Shown: piece after piece, positions 1-11,885 of the stretch
Position numbering within the stretch: position 1 is the stretch's first letter
Layout: each line of letters starts with the position of its first letter
Assembly: GCA_020284085.1 (NCBI GenBank)
Contig: JACEVL010000469.1
Span: 124,001-188,000 of the forward strand
DNA: 64,000 nucleotides
From: Aporrectodea caliginosa
Taxonomy: Eukaryota; Annelida; Clitellata; Crassiclitellata; Lumbricidae
Reading direction: 5' to 3'
Program-made: the position numbers and the translations under genes
The notes under the pieces: generated by a model
What the model was told of the DNA's origin: nothing
Seen by the model: the letters and a program-made list of their open reading frames with translations, nothing else
The model's database searches: none

Positions 1-196
1 ATTTCCCACGTCCGTTGATTGGCCGCGTCCTTCAACTGGCAACGGAACTCCCACGTCCGTTGATTGGCCGCGTCCTTCAACTGGCAACGGAACTCCCACG
101 ACCGTTGATTGGCCGCGTCCTTCAACTGGCAACGGAACTCCCACGTCCGTTGATTGGCCGCGTCCTTCAACTGGCATCGGAACTCCCACGTCCGTT
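1..196. repeat. 45-bp tandem minisatellite
   Basis: A unit of 45 bp containing GATTGGCCGCGTCCTTCAAC is repeated a little over four times with only single-base differences between copies. Because 45 is a multiple of three it reads through as a 15-residue peptide repeat on the plus strand. I see no other sign that it is coding. The array starts at or before the window edge and ends about 70 bp from the stop codon of the zinc-finger gene on the other strand. Confidence 0.9.
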
Positions 197-264
197 TGTA
201 TGTCGAAAACTCTGGAGGAACTTAGCAGGGCACAGACATAAATTTCCAGTTTTATTAATAACCT

Positions 265-2106
265 TTAACTCTGGACAGAAAATAGTTCAGCAAAGGTCAA
301 CAATAAGTCATCGGCTGGTGTACAACCATGGTAAGAACAATGGTCTAGAAATTCCTTCTCTATTTCAAACAATTCGTCACATATCCCACATCCATAAGGC
401 TCTGTCAGGAAAGCTTTTACATCTCCAATTGATTTCGAACTGTTCATAATACTTAGACATTCTCCAGCTAAAATTGGCTTTGGAAGACCTGAAATTCCAC
501 TAGCAACATTAACAATTGCCTGTGGAAAAGATTGATTTCCTTCAATAGCATTTGAAGAACTTAATGACATGCTTTGATTAGAATCATTAACTATGACGTT
601 TGTAATCAATTTAGGATTTTCTGGATGAACTTCTGGATGAAAACTAAACCGCTTAGTTGGAGTGTTTCTCTCGGTAAGACGTTTCTTGCAGATGTATAGC
701 TCATCATCTCTTTTGGGTTTCCTGTTTCTCTTGAGATTTCTAGGTTCCGTTAATACTATGGATGGTTTAGTCCTCACATGAGCTTTCAAGTGACTGATAA
801 GATGACCAGACTGTGAAAAACCTTTCTGACAAAGCTGACATTTGTGTGGCTTTTCTCCAGTATGTGTTCTCACGTGGTCCTTCAGATAACTAATTCGTGC
901 AAATGATTTCTCACAAAACTTGCATGTGTATGGTTTTTCTCCAGTATGGGTTCTCATATGCTCCTTCACCTGACTAATTCGCGAAAATGAATTCTGACAT
1001 AAATGACATTTATGTGGCTTTTCTCTGATATGAGTTTCCGTGTGGTTCTTCAGAGTACCACTTTCTGCAAATGATTTCTGACATAACTGACAATTGTATG
1101 GCTTTTCTCCAGTATGGATTCTCAAGTGTGTCTTCAAATATCCAAGTTCTGCAAATGATTTCTGACATAAGTGACATTTGTGCGGTTTTTCTCCAGTATG
1201 GATTCTCATGTGTCTCTTCCGATTTTTAACCCATGTAAATGATTTCTGACATAACAAACATTTGTATGGCTTGTCTCCGGTGTGGGTTATCATGTGGCAT
1301 TTCAGATTTTTAGAATTTTTAAAAGATTTTTGACATAACTGACACATATGTGTTTTTTCTCTAGTATGGGTTTTGAAGTGGTTTTTAAAATCACTCACTC
1401 GTAGAAATGATTTCTGACATAGTTGGCATTCGTGGGGCTTTTCTCCAGTATGGGTTCTCATGTGGTCCTTCAGATTTATAGGAAACGTAAATGATCTCTC
1501 ACATAATTGACAAATGTATGGTTTTTCTCCAGTATGGCTACTCATGTGGCGCTTCAGAGTACCAATTTCTGCAAATGATGTCTGACATAACTGACATTTG
1601 TGAAGCTTTTCTCCAGTATGCATTCTCATATGAATCTTCAGATCACTAAATCGTACAACTGATTCGTGTGACTTCTCCACTGTGTGGGTTCTGATGTGTT
1701 CCTTGAGGCCAACTTGTGCAAATGATTTCTGACATTTATCGACATCTGTATGTTTTTTCTCCAGTATTAATACTTTAAATATATGATGCATCAAATAACC
1801 AACTTGTCCAACTGAGTCCTGATATAACAAGTATTTTTCTGACTTGTCTGCAGCTTCAGTTTGGAAATATATTTTGTGGCAATGACATTTATTGTATAAG
1901 TGCTTTCTGACATGGTACATGTAGGTCCTTGTAGGAGCAGTTTCCAGTTGCGAGCTTGAAGATACGGCAATTGTTCTACATTCTATCAGTATGAATTCTG
2001 AAATACTGACTGCATGGTCTGGAGTGTTAATGAGACTATGTGAAAATGACGAACTGCGCGAGTCGTGACACCTGTAGAAAAGAAGACAAAACATGGAGAC
2101 TAGCAT
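265..2106 (-). CDS. C2H2 zinc-finger protein, terminal exon
   Basis: A 613-codon open frame on the minus strand. It has ten uninterrupted canonical fingers (C-x2-C-x12-H-x3-H) joined by TGEKP-type linkers in its middle, preceded by two decayed fingers that have lost their cysteines, and a separate finger near the C-terminus (CGIC...H...H). Proteins of this layout are nuclear and usually bind DNA as transcription factors; the target cannot be read from sequence. Between the array and the last finger is a basic stretch (RNLKRNRKPKR) and a low-complexity serine/asparagine region. The first 12 codons are suspect: a pyrimidine tract and TTTTCTACAG precede base 2071 on this strand, a good splice acceptor falling inside an Arg codon, so 2071 to 265 is probably the last coding exon. 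Upstream exons are not visible. Transposon-borne ZNF copies also exist, so host status is likely, not proven. Confidence 0.85.
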   Translation of the reverse strand: MLVSMFCLLFYRCHDSRSSSFSHSLINTPDHAVSISEFILIECRTIAVSSSSQLETAPTRTYMYHVRKHLYNKCHCHKIYFQTEAADKSEKYLLYQDSVGQVGYLMHHIFKVLILEKKHTDVDKCQKSFAQVGLKEHIRTHTVEKSHESVVRFSDLKIHMRMHTGEKLHKCQLCQTSFAEIGTLKRHMSSHTGEKPYICQLCERSFTFPINLKDHMRTHTGEKPHECQLCQKSFLRVSDFKNHFKTHTREKTHMCQLCQKSFKNSKNLKCHMITHTGDKPYKCLLCQKSFTWVKNRKRHMRIHTGEKPHKCHLCQKSFAELGYLKTHLRIHTGEKPYNCQLCQKSFAESGTLKNHTETHIREKPHKCHLCQNSFSRISQVKEHMRTHTGEKPYTCKFCEKSFARISYLKDHVRTHTGEKPHKCQLCQKGFSQSGHLISHLKAHVRTKPSIVLTEPRNLKRNRKPKRDDELYICKKRLTERNTPTKRFSFHPEVHPENPKLITNVIVNDSNQSMSLSSSNAIEGNQSFPQAIVNVASGISGLPKPILAGECLSIMNSSKSIGDVKAFLTEPYGCGICDELFEIEKEFLDHCSYHGCTPADDLLLTFAELFSVQS

Positions 2107-2690
2107 AGTTTAAGTGCACCAATTTAATGAATCCAGGTCAGTAAGTTTTGATGAGAAATTTAGACTAAAGTTGTTCTGTTACACAATTTACTTTGTTTCT
2201 TTAGATCAAAAGAAATGTTGGATGCGATAGTATATTTACAGGTTTTCCTCATCTGGACTTTTTCACTCAGAGTAACATGAGAATATTTACAAGCCACCGA
2301 AAAGTGACCAGTACAAAGAGAGAGAGACAGACAGATGCAGAGGTTGAGCTCCTTGGTGACAATAAGAACAAGAGCTGAGACACAGAATAGGAGAGGTTAA
2401 CACTGTCTCTTGGAGAAAAACTTAAGAAGGCATGAAACTTCAGAATCAGAGGCTGAAAGAAAAGTGAAAGACAGGAGAAGCATAGGAGAGCTGCAAGGTA
2501 GTATATTTCAATGTTACATAGAGACAGAGGTGAAAACATGTGAGTCTGGAACGGAATGGAGTCGGAATCTCAAGGCTGAAAAGATATTCGCCAAGGAGAT
2601 CTTCAAGATAAGAAGATGGTGGATGTAAAACGAGTTGGAAGTCCATGATTGTAGTCTTCAATGGCGGTCAGTGAATAATTAGTTTCAATG
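2107..2690. other. Intergenic, no supported gene
   Basis: I see no recognisable gene or repeat here. Short open frames on both strands overlap each other and show no domain. If the zinc-finger gene has upstream exons they could lie here or farther on, but I could not identify one. Confidence 0.5.
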
Positions 2691-3030
2691 GTGCCTCTTA
2701 GGTTCTGCAACTTCTGCTCCTGTGTATTTACAAGAGCTCTGTCGATCTAATCTGGGTGTGAAGGGACTTAGCACTCTCCGCTCCTCCACACATGGTGAAT
2801 TTCTTGTTCCCTGTGTGCAAACTGCTCTTAGACAGCATCGTGCCTTCTCTGTTGCTGGTCCCATGGTATGGAATGGGCTTCCATTAGCATTGCGCCTTAT
2901 GCCTAGGGTGCACTCAGATGCGTTTCACCGTTGCCTTAAGACCATCATTTTCAGCCAGGGTTGTCGGCAGCGCTCCTGAGTAGTAACCTTGAAGGGGCGC
3001 TACATAAACCTTCGGAATGAATTAATATTT
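2690..3030 (+). mobile_element. 5'-truncated LINE, C-terminal ORF and 3' tail
   Basis: The frame at 2722-2979 encodes the end of a non-LTR retrotransposon ORF2. It shows the hallmark block RAFSVAGPMVWNGLP followed by LR and LKTIIFSQG. The coding end is followed by a GCGCTCCTGAGTAG box and CTTGAAGGGGCGCTACATAAA, a 3' tail seen in several other places in this window, including a tRNA-derived SINE at 30815-31025. Only the last 90 or so codons are present, as expected from incomplete reverse transcription. Confidence 0.85.
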
Positions 3031-4300
3031 TATTCTGTTGAAACTGTGGAAATTTATGTTTGTTATTCAAATAATTATGTACTAAATCGGATATGACAAT
3101 TGTCAAGTGTTCAAGTCTTCTTTAAGTTTCCGTGTCAGTATGGCCTAAAGAAGAATCTGTAGGCTGCCCAGAAAATGAATTTTTTCAGTAAATGACATTT
3201 TGGAAAGTGGAATTTAAAACTTCATGTTGGTGTGTTTATGAAACTTTGTTGATGAAAGAAGATGAATGAAGTGAGAAGCAGGATCAAACATCCTATATAA
3301 TGGCCATTATTATAATTAGGCCGTCACCGGGCGCCCAAACGCCAAGGTACTCGACCAAAGTGTTAACTATATTTAGACCTCTTGAGTAACTAATTTTGAA
3401 TAAGGTATAGAAGCACACATGACTCACATGCAACCCCTAAGATGATTGAGGGGTTATAATCAGTGACAGAATGACTTGCTCAGAATAGACACACAAACTG
3501 GGTCGTATTTTACCCAACTTTGACTTCTTTACTTATGAGGACGATTCTGATGTCATTGCAGTTGGTGGTGATGGTGGGGAAACATTGGGGTGTAATTTCC
3601 TACAAAAAGTCTCTGCTTGCATCGTGCTGCTCAGCTCAAAGTCTTCAAGTAATTTCACCCTCTGCTCAACATATGTTTCCTTCTACTCAGTCACCCACCT
3701 AAGGCTTCCACTTTGACTCATTTCACCTCAATTACCAACCTTGCAATCTTTGCTATTTTTAGCCAATATTTAAAATTTACTAGATACAGTTAGTGCTTAC
3801 TTGTTAAATATTTTGAACATGCGATTTAGCGATAGTGTGGTTGGTTGGTTCGTTAGTTGCACTAGTAGTAGGTTAGTTGAACTTAGTTCTAGTTTGACGA
3901 CCCTATGTCATGACAAAGATGACTAGCGTCGCCGTCCTCCTTTATCGAGGCTTAGGACTGGCACTGCCAGAGTAAGATAGAACGCGATGTACGATTTCAA
4001 AAGATGTCAAAAAACTGCATTGAATCATCAAGGGTTTATCGATAATATCTAGCGACCACAGTTCGATGTTTTATAAGCAGTGAGACCCAATTTGGACATA
4101 AATCCTTATCCTTTGCTGAACAGGTAGTTAATGCAAAGAATTACGCATTGGGGTTATAAGACGAATATTAGCAGCCTTGATCTTCCCAGTGACAGTTGCT
4201 AGCCACTGAAGCGTTCCACAGGGGGCGCATGTGCAACGTGCATTTCAATAGAATTTTTTGAGCAACCGACCTCTCGATTGGCAGTCCAACATTCCAACCA
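3031..4300. other. Intergenic, nothing recognised
   Basis: No convincing open frame, RNA gene or ordered repeat was found. The short frame at 3520-3702 has no recognisable domain and is probably chance. Confidence 0.45.
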
Positions 4301-4309
4301 CTACACCGC

Positions 4310-4530
4310 AGAGACAGAAGAGACAGAGAGACAGAGAGCCAGAGAGAGAGAGACAGAGAGACAGAGAGAGACACAGAGAGAGACAGATACAGAGAGACAG
4401 ACAGAGAGAGAGACAGACAGAGAGAGACATACAGAGACAGAGAGAGACAGACAGACAGACAGAGACAGACAGAGACAGAGACAGAGATAGAGACAGAGAC
4501 AGAGACAGAAACAGAAACAGAGACAGAGAC

Positions 4531-4561
<31 letters not shown>

Positions 4562-4645
4562 TACAGAGAAAGAGAGAGAGACACACAGACAAACAGACAG
4601 ACAGACAGACATACAGAGAGAAAGAGAGACAGAGAGAAAGGTGTT
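4310..4645. repeat. (AGAGAC)n purine-rich microsatellite
   Basis: About 335 bp of imperfect AGAC/AGAGAC/AGAG units on the plus strand. The long open frames in all phases here (Arg/Asp/Glu-rich on one strand, Ser/Leu/Cys-rich on the other) are artefacts of the simple repeat and are not genes. Confidence 0.95.
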
Positions 4646-5039
4646 GGGACAGGGACCGAGACAAGGGATATCTGGGTATATTTCACAACCGGAGGCAAAT
4701 TAGATAAATTTCCGTGTTTTCCTTTGGTTGGCTTACACAAAGAGTAAAATTATAATGTATAATTTTTATATATATCATAGGGTATAAGTTAGTTATAAAA
4801 AATATTTATATTATTTATATGATTAGTATGAGAAAAAAAAAGTCCAATTTTAACCCGAAATTGCATTGTCCTTTCTAATGGTGCGTCAATTCAACGTTAC
4901 GTTAAGGTAACAGTTGAAGCGCTGAACTGATGTTTTATAATTTTTAGATCACTAACTTACATATATCCATTGCTCCGTGTGGTTTTTATTAACTTATTAA
5001 CGAACTAAATAATTAAAAAATAAATAAAACCCTCTGTCT

Positions 5040-5590
5040 TCAAATATTGCTTACAACTCCGTTACGAATGGGTTTCTGCCATCTGTAGAATAAATTGAAA
5101 ACTCAATTTTTTTAATTGACATCATCGATATCAGGGAACATTTCTGCATTGATTATACCAAACAGAAATCAATATGGATGTTCGCTTCTGTTGACAATTT
5201 TCGGAAATTTATCCGGTAATGTCATAGTATAAAAAAGATTTACAACTCCGTGACTGTAATTATTGTATTTTGCGTATAAGTTATATATAATTTTTTAATT
5301 TCAAAAATAATATTGGGACTGACTATAAACTAACTATTTTTGTATCTTAACTCGTCCGGTCAGTGTGGACACCTCATTATGAATATTTTACAACTTCCTT
5401 ACTACAACTCCGTTACTTTATTTTTTATTAAAATGAATTTATTTAATGGTACAGGTAGAAAATGTATCGTCATAATAATTTATTTTTCTGTGTAATAATT
5501 TAATGCACACTTAATACTAATTAATTACTAATTATAAACAGTGGCGGCATATTGTACTATGTATTTATTAAGTAACGGAGTTGTAAATAT
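5040..5590. repeat. AT-rich segment with four ACAACTCCGTTAC boxes
   Basis: The word ACAACTCCGTTAC or a one-base variant occurs in direct orientation near 5050, 5241 and 5404 and inverted near 5573 (GTAACGGAGTTGT). Spacing is about 160-190 bp and the sequence between boxes is AT-rich. It may be a decayed repeat element with paired ends. I found no transposase. Confidence 0.5.
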
Positions 5591-6334
5591 TTAGGAATCA
5601 AAGTTGTACGTGTTTCACATGGTAAAAAAAACTAAAATGAGAAATTAGGCATAATCTGTCAAATTTAAGCTCTGCTCAATATTAAGTAGGCTTCAGCAAT
5701 CAGCATAGCTAATAAAATATTTGTGTAAGAAATTTTTTTCATTTTGCATGACTTTATTTTTCTCTAATTCTATTTCTGAATTTGACTCCTGTTGTGAAAT
5801 ATACCCCTATAGTTGAAGAACGCTGTAATTGAAATTGCAATTGAAGGGTTCAGAGCAATACCCAGTTATGTCGACATGCCACTTCTTTGCTAAAAAGTAT
5901 GCCAGCGTCTTTGGAATATAGTATTCTATTTACCCGGTAAATTTCGTGCAGATCCGAATATTTTTGATAGTCATTTTTGAAAAACAAATACGTCAACATA
6001 ACATGGAATTGTACATCCGGCAGTATTCCACCATTACTCCATTGCAATATCCAGGTATGATAACAAAACTGTCGTTTTCTTCTAATTTTTGTATTAAAAC
6101 CGGTGCAACAGATAGGTTATTTGACATACCCGGTTATTGTCACTTACTTGCTCTAAGTTGGGCTATATCCGTGCTATAAAGAACATAATGTATGTACTGT
6201 TACATGACAATGGTGTAGCCTACGTGATAGTGAACATAATAATAACAGCATTTTCATAGAGTTCATTACGAAAATGAATCGTGGTAAATTACCAGCTTAA
6301 TTTGGTCGCGAGAAATATATTCTATCACCAGCGT

Positions 6335-6432
6335 TACCACTCCTTGGGTTTTTTCCCAAGATCTTGGGATTTTTCATCCGACCTTAGGATCTCGTTTTTT
6401 TCCTGAAACCTTGGGTTTTTTCCTTGGGTTTT
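6335..6432. repeat. CCTTGGGTTTTTTCC imperfect repeat
   Basis: Five or so imperfect copies of a CTTGGG(T)n word in about 95 bp, some inverted. It lies directly downstream of the transposase relic that ends at 6443. Confidence 0.6.
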
Positions 6433-6442
6433 TAATTACTTA

Positions 6443-7099
6443 TTAATTTATTAACTGAATCATATATTTCACGTAAAAATTAAACTTTCCTCTCCAAAAG
6501 TAGCCCTGCAGCTGTTTGGTGCTCCTCTTTATCCTCTTCACGGGAGGTTGCCCTCGAGCATCCTGCACGATCGCGGTGCTCACAAGGCCCTCATCCTCCT
6601 GGATCGCTCCGATTAACACCCAAAGTGACGGATGACAATGGCCCACTAGGCTTGCGAAACCATTGTTCCAAGACTCGCAAAAGTTATTGGTTCGAGCGTT
6701 CCCGGCCACAGTAGCGTCGTGAACATTCCATACATTAGGAGGAAAGACTGGCTTAATTTTCCGGATTCTTATCGATTCAATCCCGTGGGTGTTCGCCGGA
6801 CGCTTGATTGTTCGTACTGTTCCGTTCACGTACGTCGAATCGAAATAGTCTAGGAGATCGGCGACGGCTTCCAAACCATCTCCTGTTGGCATGCAGCTGC
6901 GTAAAAAAGTCATGCCATCGGGTACCTCAGCCACGGGTAGGAAGGCCAAAGAGTCCATCATTCCGCAGAAATGCTTGAAGTCGGTATTCTCACGGTATAG
7001 TGAAGACAGGCCTAGTTCCTGGATCTTTCGCCAGGAACTTTGTGTGAGGTGGTAGAAGCACCCCTGGACGCTGACATGTTGGCCCAGAGTTGCGGTCAC
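6443..7099 (-). pseudogene. MULE-type transposase C-terminal relic
   Basis: A 218-codon minus-strand frame resembling the C-terminal half of Mutator-like (MULE, often FLYWCH-associated) transposases. Recognisable blocks are GCFYHLTQSSWRKIQELGL early in the frame, WNVHDATVAGNARTNNFCES in the middle, and LVGHCHPSLWVLIGAIQEDE after it; these match the usual GC-FHL-Q and RTNN-E-W---F regions. The N-terminal part with the first catalytic acidic residues is missing upstream, and I saw no terminal repeats, so this is a truncated, inactive copy or a domesticated fragment. The upstream sequence (7100-7160) changes to a different repeat with CCCGGCTTTGCCCGGG. Confidence 0.8.
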
Positions 7100-8283
7100 C
7101 GAGTTTTATTTTAAACTAGCATTTTTTACCCGGCTTTGCCCGGGGTTTCCCCATGCGTAATTTTATCTCTACCTTATATAGGCCTATTATTTGTTCCCCG
7201 GGCTAAATAATATAATAGTAAACGAAGCTCGATCGTGTTCCATTACAGCGCTCGTCGTTAGAGGGCCGCGGTCGCAGTCCTCCGATCCTGCTCTCTTGGC
7301 CCTTTCTCGCTCTCCTCTCTTCGACTCTGACTCTAATCTCTCTCTCGAGAATCTTCTCCCTCTGGACTCTGCTCTCCGAATTTTTGCAAGCAGAATCCTC
7401 TCTTACGCTTTTCCCTGTCTTTTCTATCGCCACCGCCTGTCAATCAACTCTTTCGCCCCTCAACCGCGCCCTGCAGTTCGTTCCCTCTTGCCGTGCTCCT
7501 TCTATCTGCCTTCTCTCCCCTTAACCCTTTGATAGGCGTGGCCTTTCGCCTCCGCTCCCTTGGCCTGTCAGCTGTCAGCTGTCAATAATGTCTATGCAAT
7601 ACAATCTTAAAAGTTCACGCGTGTTCAATCATTACGAATAACATATGTAATAATAATAATTAAACTAGTATCATCGTGCACGTTTTGTGAATTAAGTGGC
7701 TGGAACTATTCAATAGGGTCGATAGCATTCCAGTATTTCGATTTTTTCGACAAGGTTGGCCTCTATCGTCTCGTTTGTAGGTCTTATATATCGAAAAGAT
7801 ACCTATTGTCGAAAAGTCTCAGTATTCTCTCCCAATTCACATTTGAGAACACTTCTAATTTAAGCTGGAAATGTATAACTTACTAATTTCAAATATCACT
7901 AGTCTATACATATCTAACAAAACAATTCCAGTTTACTTAGCGAATTGTAATTTATGACTAGAATGTACAAATGTAGCATCGTCATTACCGAGTTACTTCA
8001 AGGGTCCTTGACAATGTCCAGCATGTTCAAAAATCTTGAGCAAACTCTGCATTTAGAGAAAATAATCCGCTCAATCATAATTATAAGGAGTCCCAGACCC
8101 AAGCCGGACTAAAAAATTAGCATGAGTCAACTTTATGTATTTAGGTATAACTATTTTCCTTCGGCAATAGGGCTCCGCGCATTGAAACCAGAGGACCCCT
8201 GAGCCATGGCATACGGGCACCATGTAGGACTATCTATAAGAAAGCTAACAATAAATTGAAATAAGGGTGATTAATTGATATGT
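7100..8283. other. Unassigned; includes GC-rich and CT-rich stretches
   Basis: The stretch begins with a repeat-like palindromic word (CCCGGCTTTGCCCGGG near 7129) and continues through a CT-rich segment at 7270-7540. The open frame at 7191-7532 is Ser/Leu/Arg-rich, starts in that biased DNA and has no domain, so I do not call it a gene. Confidence 0.4.
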
Positions 8284-8412
8284 GTATGATTCAAACTGGC
8301 TAAAATGGCTATAGATGATGCGTCTAAGGCTATTGGCTAATATGGATAACGACTATGCGTCTAAAGCTATTGGCTAAAATCGCTATAGGTTATGCGTCTA
8401 AGGCTATTAGCA
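8284..8412. repeat. Three copies of a roughly 45-50-bp tandem unit
   Basis: The unit carries GCGTCTAAGGCTATTGGCTA and is repeated three times with substitutions. It is short and non-coding. Confidence 0.75.
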
Positions 8413-8860
8413 CGAATGTAGGCCCTATACAACACTATTCACGAGGACAATCTTAAGTTGTCAAAACCACTCGCGACCAGTAAAAATATTACCAACGCTT
8501 TTTATGAGGACATGCGAGTCCCCATAAACCACCCGCAATCAGTCATATTATATATCAATATTCAGGACCCCACTATAACGCTGACAAACCGAGTCCCCAT
8601 GAACACGGCGCGATTAGAATATATTTGGTACTCGATACAGCAGATAGGTGGCGCAACGTACTGGACTCTCAAAATCACAAAGTCCGAGTTATATATAAAT
8701 ATCGTCTATGGGGACATTTTTCAAAATCACTAAATGAGCACGAATCTAGGCATTTTAAGTCACTTTTGCCAATGGGTTTATGAGGACATTTCGAAGTCCC
8801 CATTAAAAAAAATGTCCCCACATCCCCGGTAAAAAAGCTTATGGATGTCCCCAGAAACAG
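8413..8860. repeat. Segment with repeated GAGGACAT/GTCCCCAT inverted words
   Basis: Several small inverted pairs of the form TATGAGGACAT...GTCCCCATA occur near 8503, 8690, 8785 and 8815. The open frame at 8458-8733 runs through this and looks like chance. It is probably a decayed MITE-like or satellite-like repeat. Confidence 0.5.
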
Positions 8861-8874
8861 CTTTTATAACTGTA

Positions 8875-8937
8875 TATACATATATACACACATATATCGA
8901 TACTTGTATATATATCCATATATATATATGTATATAC
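8875..8937. repeat. (TA/CA)n microsatellite
   Basis: Alternating TATATACACACATATAT sequence of about 60 bp. Confidence 0.8.
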
Positions 8938-9469
8938 TTCTTTTATCAAAATTTACTTTTTGCTCAGGGCCATCGGGTGGGCGTTCCGCTTGCTGTGGAG
9001 CTATAGGGGTGAGAGGGTTAAGTTTATTCCATGCGTATTATTCCAATAAACATTGTCTAGCTAATAACACTGGTAAACGCTTTGCCGAATGTAACCATGG
9101 CAAATTGGCTACTATGAGAATGCCTTAAAATTAGACTTTGAAGCTGGCGAGGGAACACCTTTATAGATGTAACAACAACTGACGGTCAGACCTCTGTAGC
9201 TTGCGTTCAAAAACATCCAAGCACGGAAAGAAAGCAGAGAGCAGGTTTGATCATGCCAGAGGCGGTGTCTGTGTGGGACCATGAGCCAGCTGTCAGAAAA
9301 AACAACGAAACGAAATGTCTTGTCAGTAAAAGACTCAATTCTGTTTGATAAATACGTGGAATCGTCAAAACATTAGAGAGTCGTTTTTATTAGTTTCTGA
9401 TGATCGCTGAAGAGACACGAGCGAATGCTGCTTCTGTCTGTTGATGATATTAACGACATTGATGAGAGC

Positions 9470-9640
9470 GACCCTTTAGCCGATTGGTTAGAGTGCTCGC
9501 CTTGTAACGCTAAGAGTGGGCCACGGGTTCGAGGGTCCTTTGAAACGGTTGCTACATACTTAGGTTCCTTGAGCAAGTCTTTCGCTTACAATAATATTGC
9601 TCAGCGCAATCGATTGGTGCTTTGCGGCTGGTGTGTGTGT
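9470..9640 (+). mobile_element. tRNA-derived SINE
   Basis: The head resembles a tRNA. It has an RNA polymerase III A-box-like TGGTTAGAGTGC at 9485 and a B-box-like GGGTTCGAGGGTC at 9525, separated by about 40 bp as in a tRNA. The body contains CCTTGAGCAAGTC, similar to the CCTGGGCAAGTCC of the second SINE at 30815. No complete cloverleaf is formed, so this is a SINE and not a functional tRNA. It ends in a (TG)n run. Confidence 0.75.
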
Positions 9641-9708
9641 GTGTGTGCGTGTTCGTGTATGCATGCGTGTGTGTGTGTGTGTGTGTGTGTGTTCGTTTGT
9701 TTGTGTGT
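9631..9708. repeat. (TG)n microsatellite
   Basis: Imperfect GT repeat immediately after the SINE body. The His/Thr-rich open frame on the other strand is an artefact of it. Confidence 0.9.
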
Positions 9709-10390
9709 GTCTGGCTTCGCTGCTCAGGAAATAATGTTGTCTTGAAGCGGCGCCGTAGAACTTTTCCCATTGGAAGTTTCCTACACAAGAAATGAGACAG
9801 GAAAGAGGAAGATTGACAGGCGTAGATGTACAAGTGCAACAACGTTCTAAGAAAGTACGACATTTGAGAGATTAACTGTAGCTGTAAACTATCTTTCAGT
9901 GACGTCTGCTTACTTGTTTACGCTGCCTCATCACTAAAACACCGATTGTTTTAGTTGATAGCTGAAGTAGGGAATTGAGGCTTTTACGTTGCATAGTTCA
10001 AGCACTTTACTTAATGTAATGCTTCACTTGGACGCATTCATCTCAGCCCGAGTGATGCACTTATAGCTGAAAGGGTGACATTACGGTATCGACTACGTCA
10101 AAGAAAAGAGATCACTCGTGTAGCCGGTAAATAGCCTTTTCGTCAGACCAGGAATATTGATTTTCGTGTCTCATGCACTTGCAGCTCGGACTCAGTGTGC
10201 TATTAATTGCATTATAACGCACGATGTATTAAGACCAAATAAAGGTGCTAACACATCGGGTAGAAACAGATCGAATTTCATGTGTTTTCTCCCCAAATGA
10301 TATTTTATATTTTCGAAAAAGGTGCATCAGTTTTCGACTAACCGTTTTGAAACATTTCAGACTGATTTCCTCCATAGAACGAGAATTCGT
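9709..10390. other. No supported feature
   Basis: I see no gene, RNA or ordered repeat here beyond a weak GGCGCCGTAGAAC word after the microsatellite. Confidence 0.4.
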
Positions 10391-10394
10391 GACT

Positions 10395-10870
10395 TCAGGT
10401 TTTAATATTCGTAAATATTCGTGAATATTAGGGTATTTTTAATATTCGTAAATATTCGTAAATATTCGTTGATGACGTCACTGATTTTGCATCGTTCACA
10501 AATTTAAGACTACTAATTAAGAACATTCCACTCAGTGGAGGAACTTTGGACGGTTAGGGGATGAAACTTGAGTCATACAGTCGTTGGCCTACATTAGTTT
10601 TAAATTGCTGGTATTGGCACCAAATACATAAAGCTACGCCACTCAATATAATGACAAGTAGGATTTTACCCACCATAGGTCTGTACATGGCTGAGTAACT
10701 GTAATATGTAACTATTCTTATGCATATTTTGGCAATGACTTTTTTACAATTAATCCCGGATTTCGAAGAATTAAGAATTAAAAGAACTTAAAAAATTAAT
10801 ATTCTTAATATTCGTTGGCCAGTTTTAATATTCGTCAATATTCGTCAATTTATAAAAATCTTAATATTAG
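10395..10870. repeat. Two clusters of AATATTCGTAA tandem words
   Basis: Clusters at 10400-10475 and 10795-10870 consist of about 11-bp direct repeats of AATATTCGTAA, in the same orientation, separated by about 320 bp of ordinary AT-rich DNA. A CpG-containing 11-mer in an AT-rich background is conspicuous. No terminal structure or target duplication was identified. Confidence 0.55.
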
Positions 10871-11095
10871 TAATATGCGCATACTCGTTCTATGATTTCC
10901 TCATGGTATAAGCTTATGGAACAGTGATATATCCATTCCAGACAAGTGTTATCTTTTCTTAGACAATGTATCATTATATTTTCTAATCGACTCTGCAAGC
11001 TTCCTTTATCTTACATATAGCCTAATAGCTAAAAAAATCATGATCATCAAATTTTAAGGCGCCACTTGAAAGTTAAACGCAAAGGTCATTCATCG

Positions 11096-11518
11096 TTATC
11101 GTAATCATCTTCATCATCATCATCATCATCATCGTCATCATTGCCACCAGCACCATCATCGTTATTTAATCGTAATCGTCATCGTAAACTCGGTATTTCT
11201 AGAGCGCCCACAAAAGCGAAGTCGCGGGAACCAGCTTATTCACAAAACAGATTCGATAGGCAGGGGGTCAAAATCCAGACAGTCAGGCAGGCAGACAGTC
11301 AGACGGCTAAGGAGGAGGATGTTTAGAGTTGAAATGACGAGGGAGGAAAGGAGAAAGGAATCGGGATAGGATTTGTGAAAAAAGCAGTGTCTTCAGTTTT
11401 GAGTGGAAGACCTGTGGAGAGATAGCAAGAGGTGAGGTTTTGGTGAGTTCGTGGGATGGATCGGATATTATTTTGTCGTAGCACAGGCTGGAGTTTGTTC
11501 CAAAGAGGCGGTACAGCT
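11096..11518 (-). mobile_element. LINE 3' part with ATCGTA-type tail (left segment)
   Basis: Reading on the minus strand, this is the 3' end of the same LINE family as 45527-47545 and 59610-59990. It ends in a degenerate repeat of TTACGAT (seen here as ATCGTAATCGT), preceded by a conserved block containing GCGCCCACAAAAGCGAAGTC in plus orientation. The copy is split: it is continuous with 12873-12935 once the element at 11519-12864 is removed, as the uninterrupted relative at about 45890 shows. Confidence 0.75.
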
Positions 11519-11885
11519 CAGGGATGGGCAGTAATTTAATTGATGTAATTGAAATTACATAATTTTAATTACAATTGTAATTGGTAATTTGTAATTTGTT
11601 GTTCTGGATCAATGTAATTTGTAATTTGTAATTGAATTACATTTTGTCATGTAATTTGTAATTTCAAATTACATCTGTAAAATCAAATTACTTTTGAAAA
11701 GAAAACTAGAGACTCCACAACCAGAGCAGTTTTGAAAGCATCTTTTCCTTATCTTGATCACTATCATTATAGTATCTCTGATATGAATGATAGCAACACT
11801 GAATGCTTTGAATGCTTTCACAAAATTGGAGCCAATGTCAGAAATGGTATACAATTTTGTCATGTATCAGACCGAGCTCATAACG

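Noticed and set aside
4168..4740. Long open frames on both strands (Ser/Leu/Cys-rich and Arg/Glu/Asp-rich)
   Set aside because: They are translations of the AGAGAC microsatellite in every phase.
7191..7532. 113-codon frame in CT-rich DNA
   Set aside because: Biased composition, no domain, and an equally open antisense frame.
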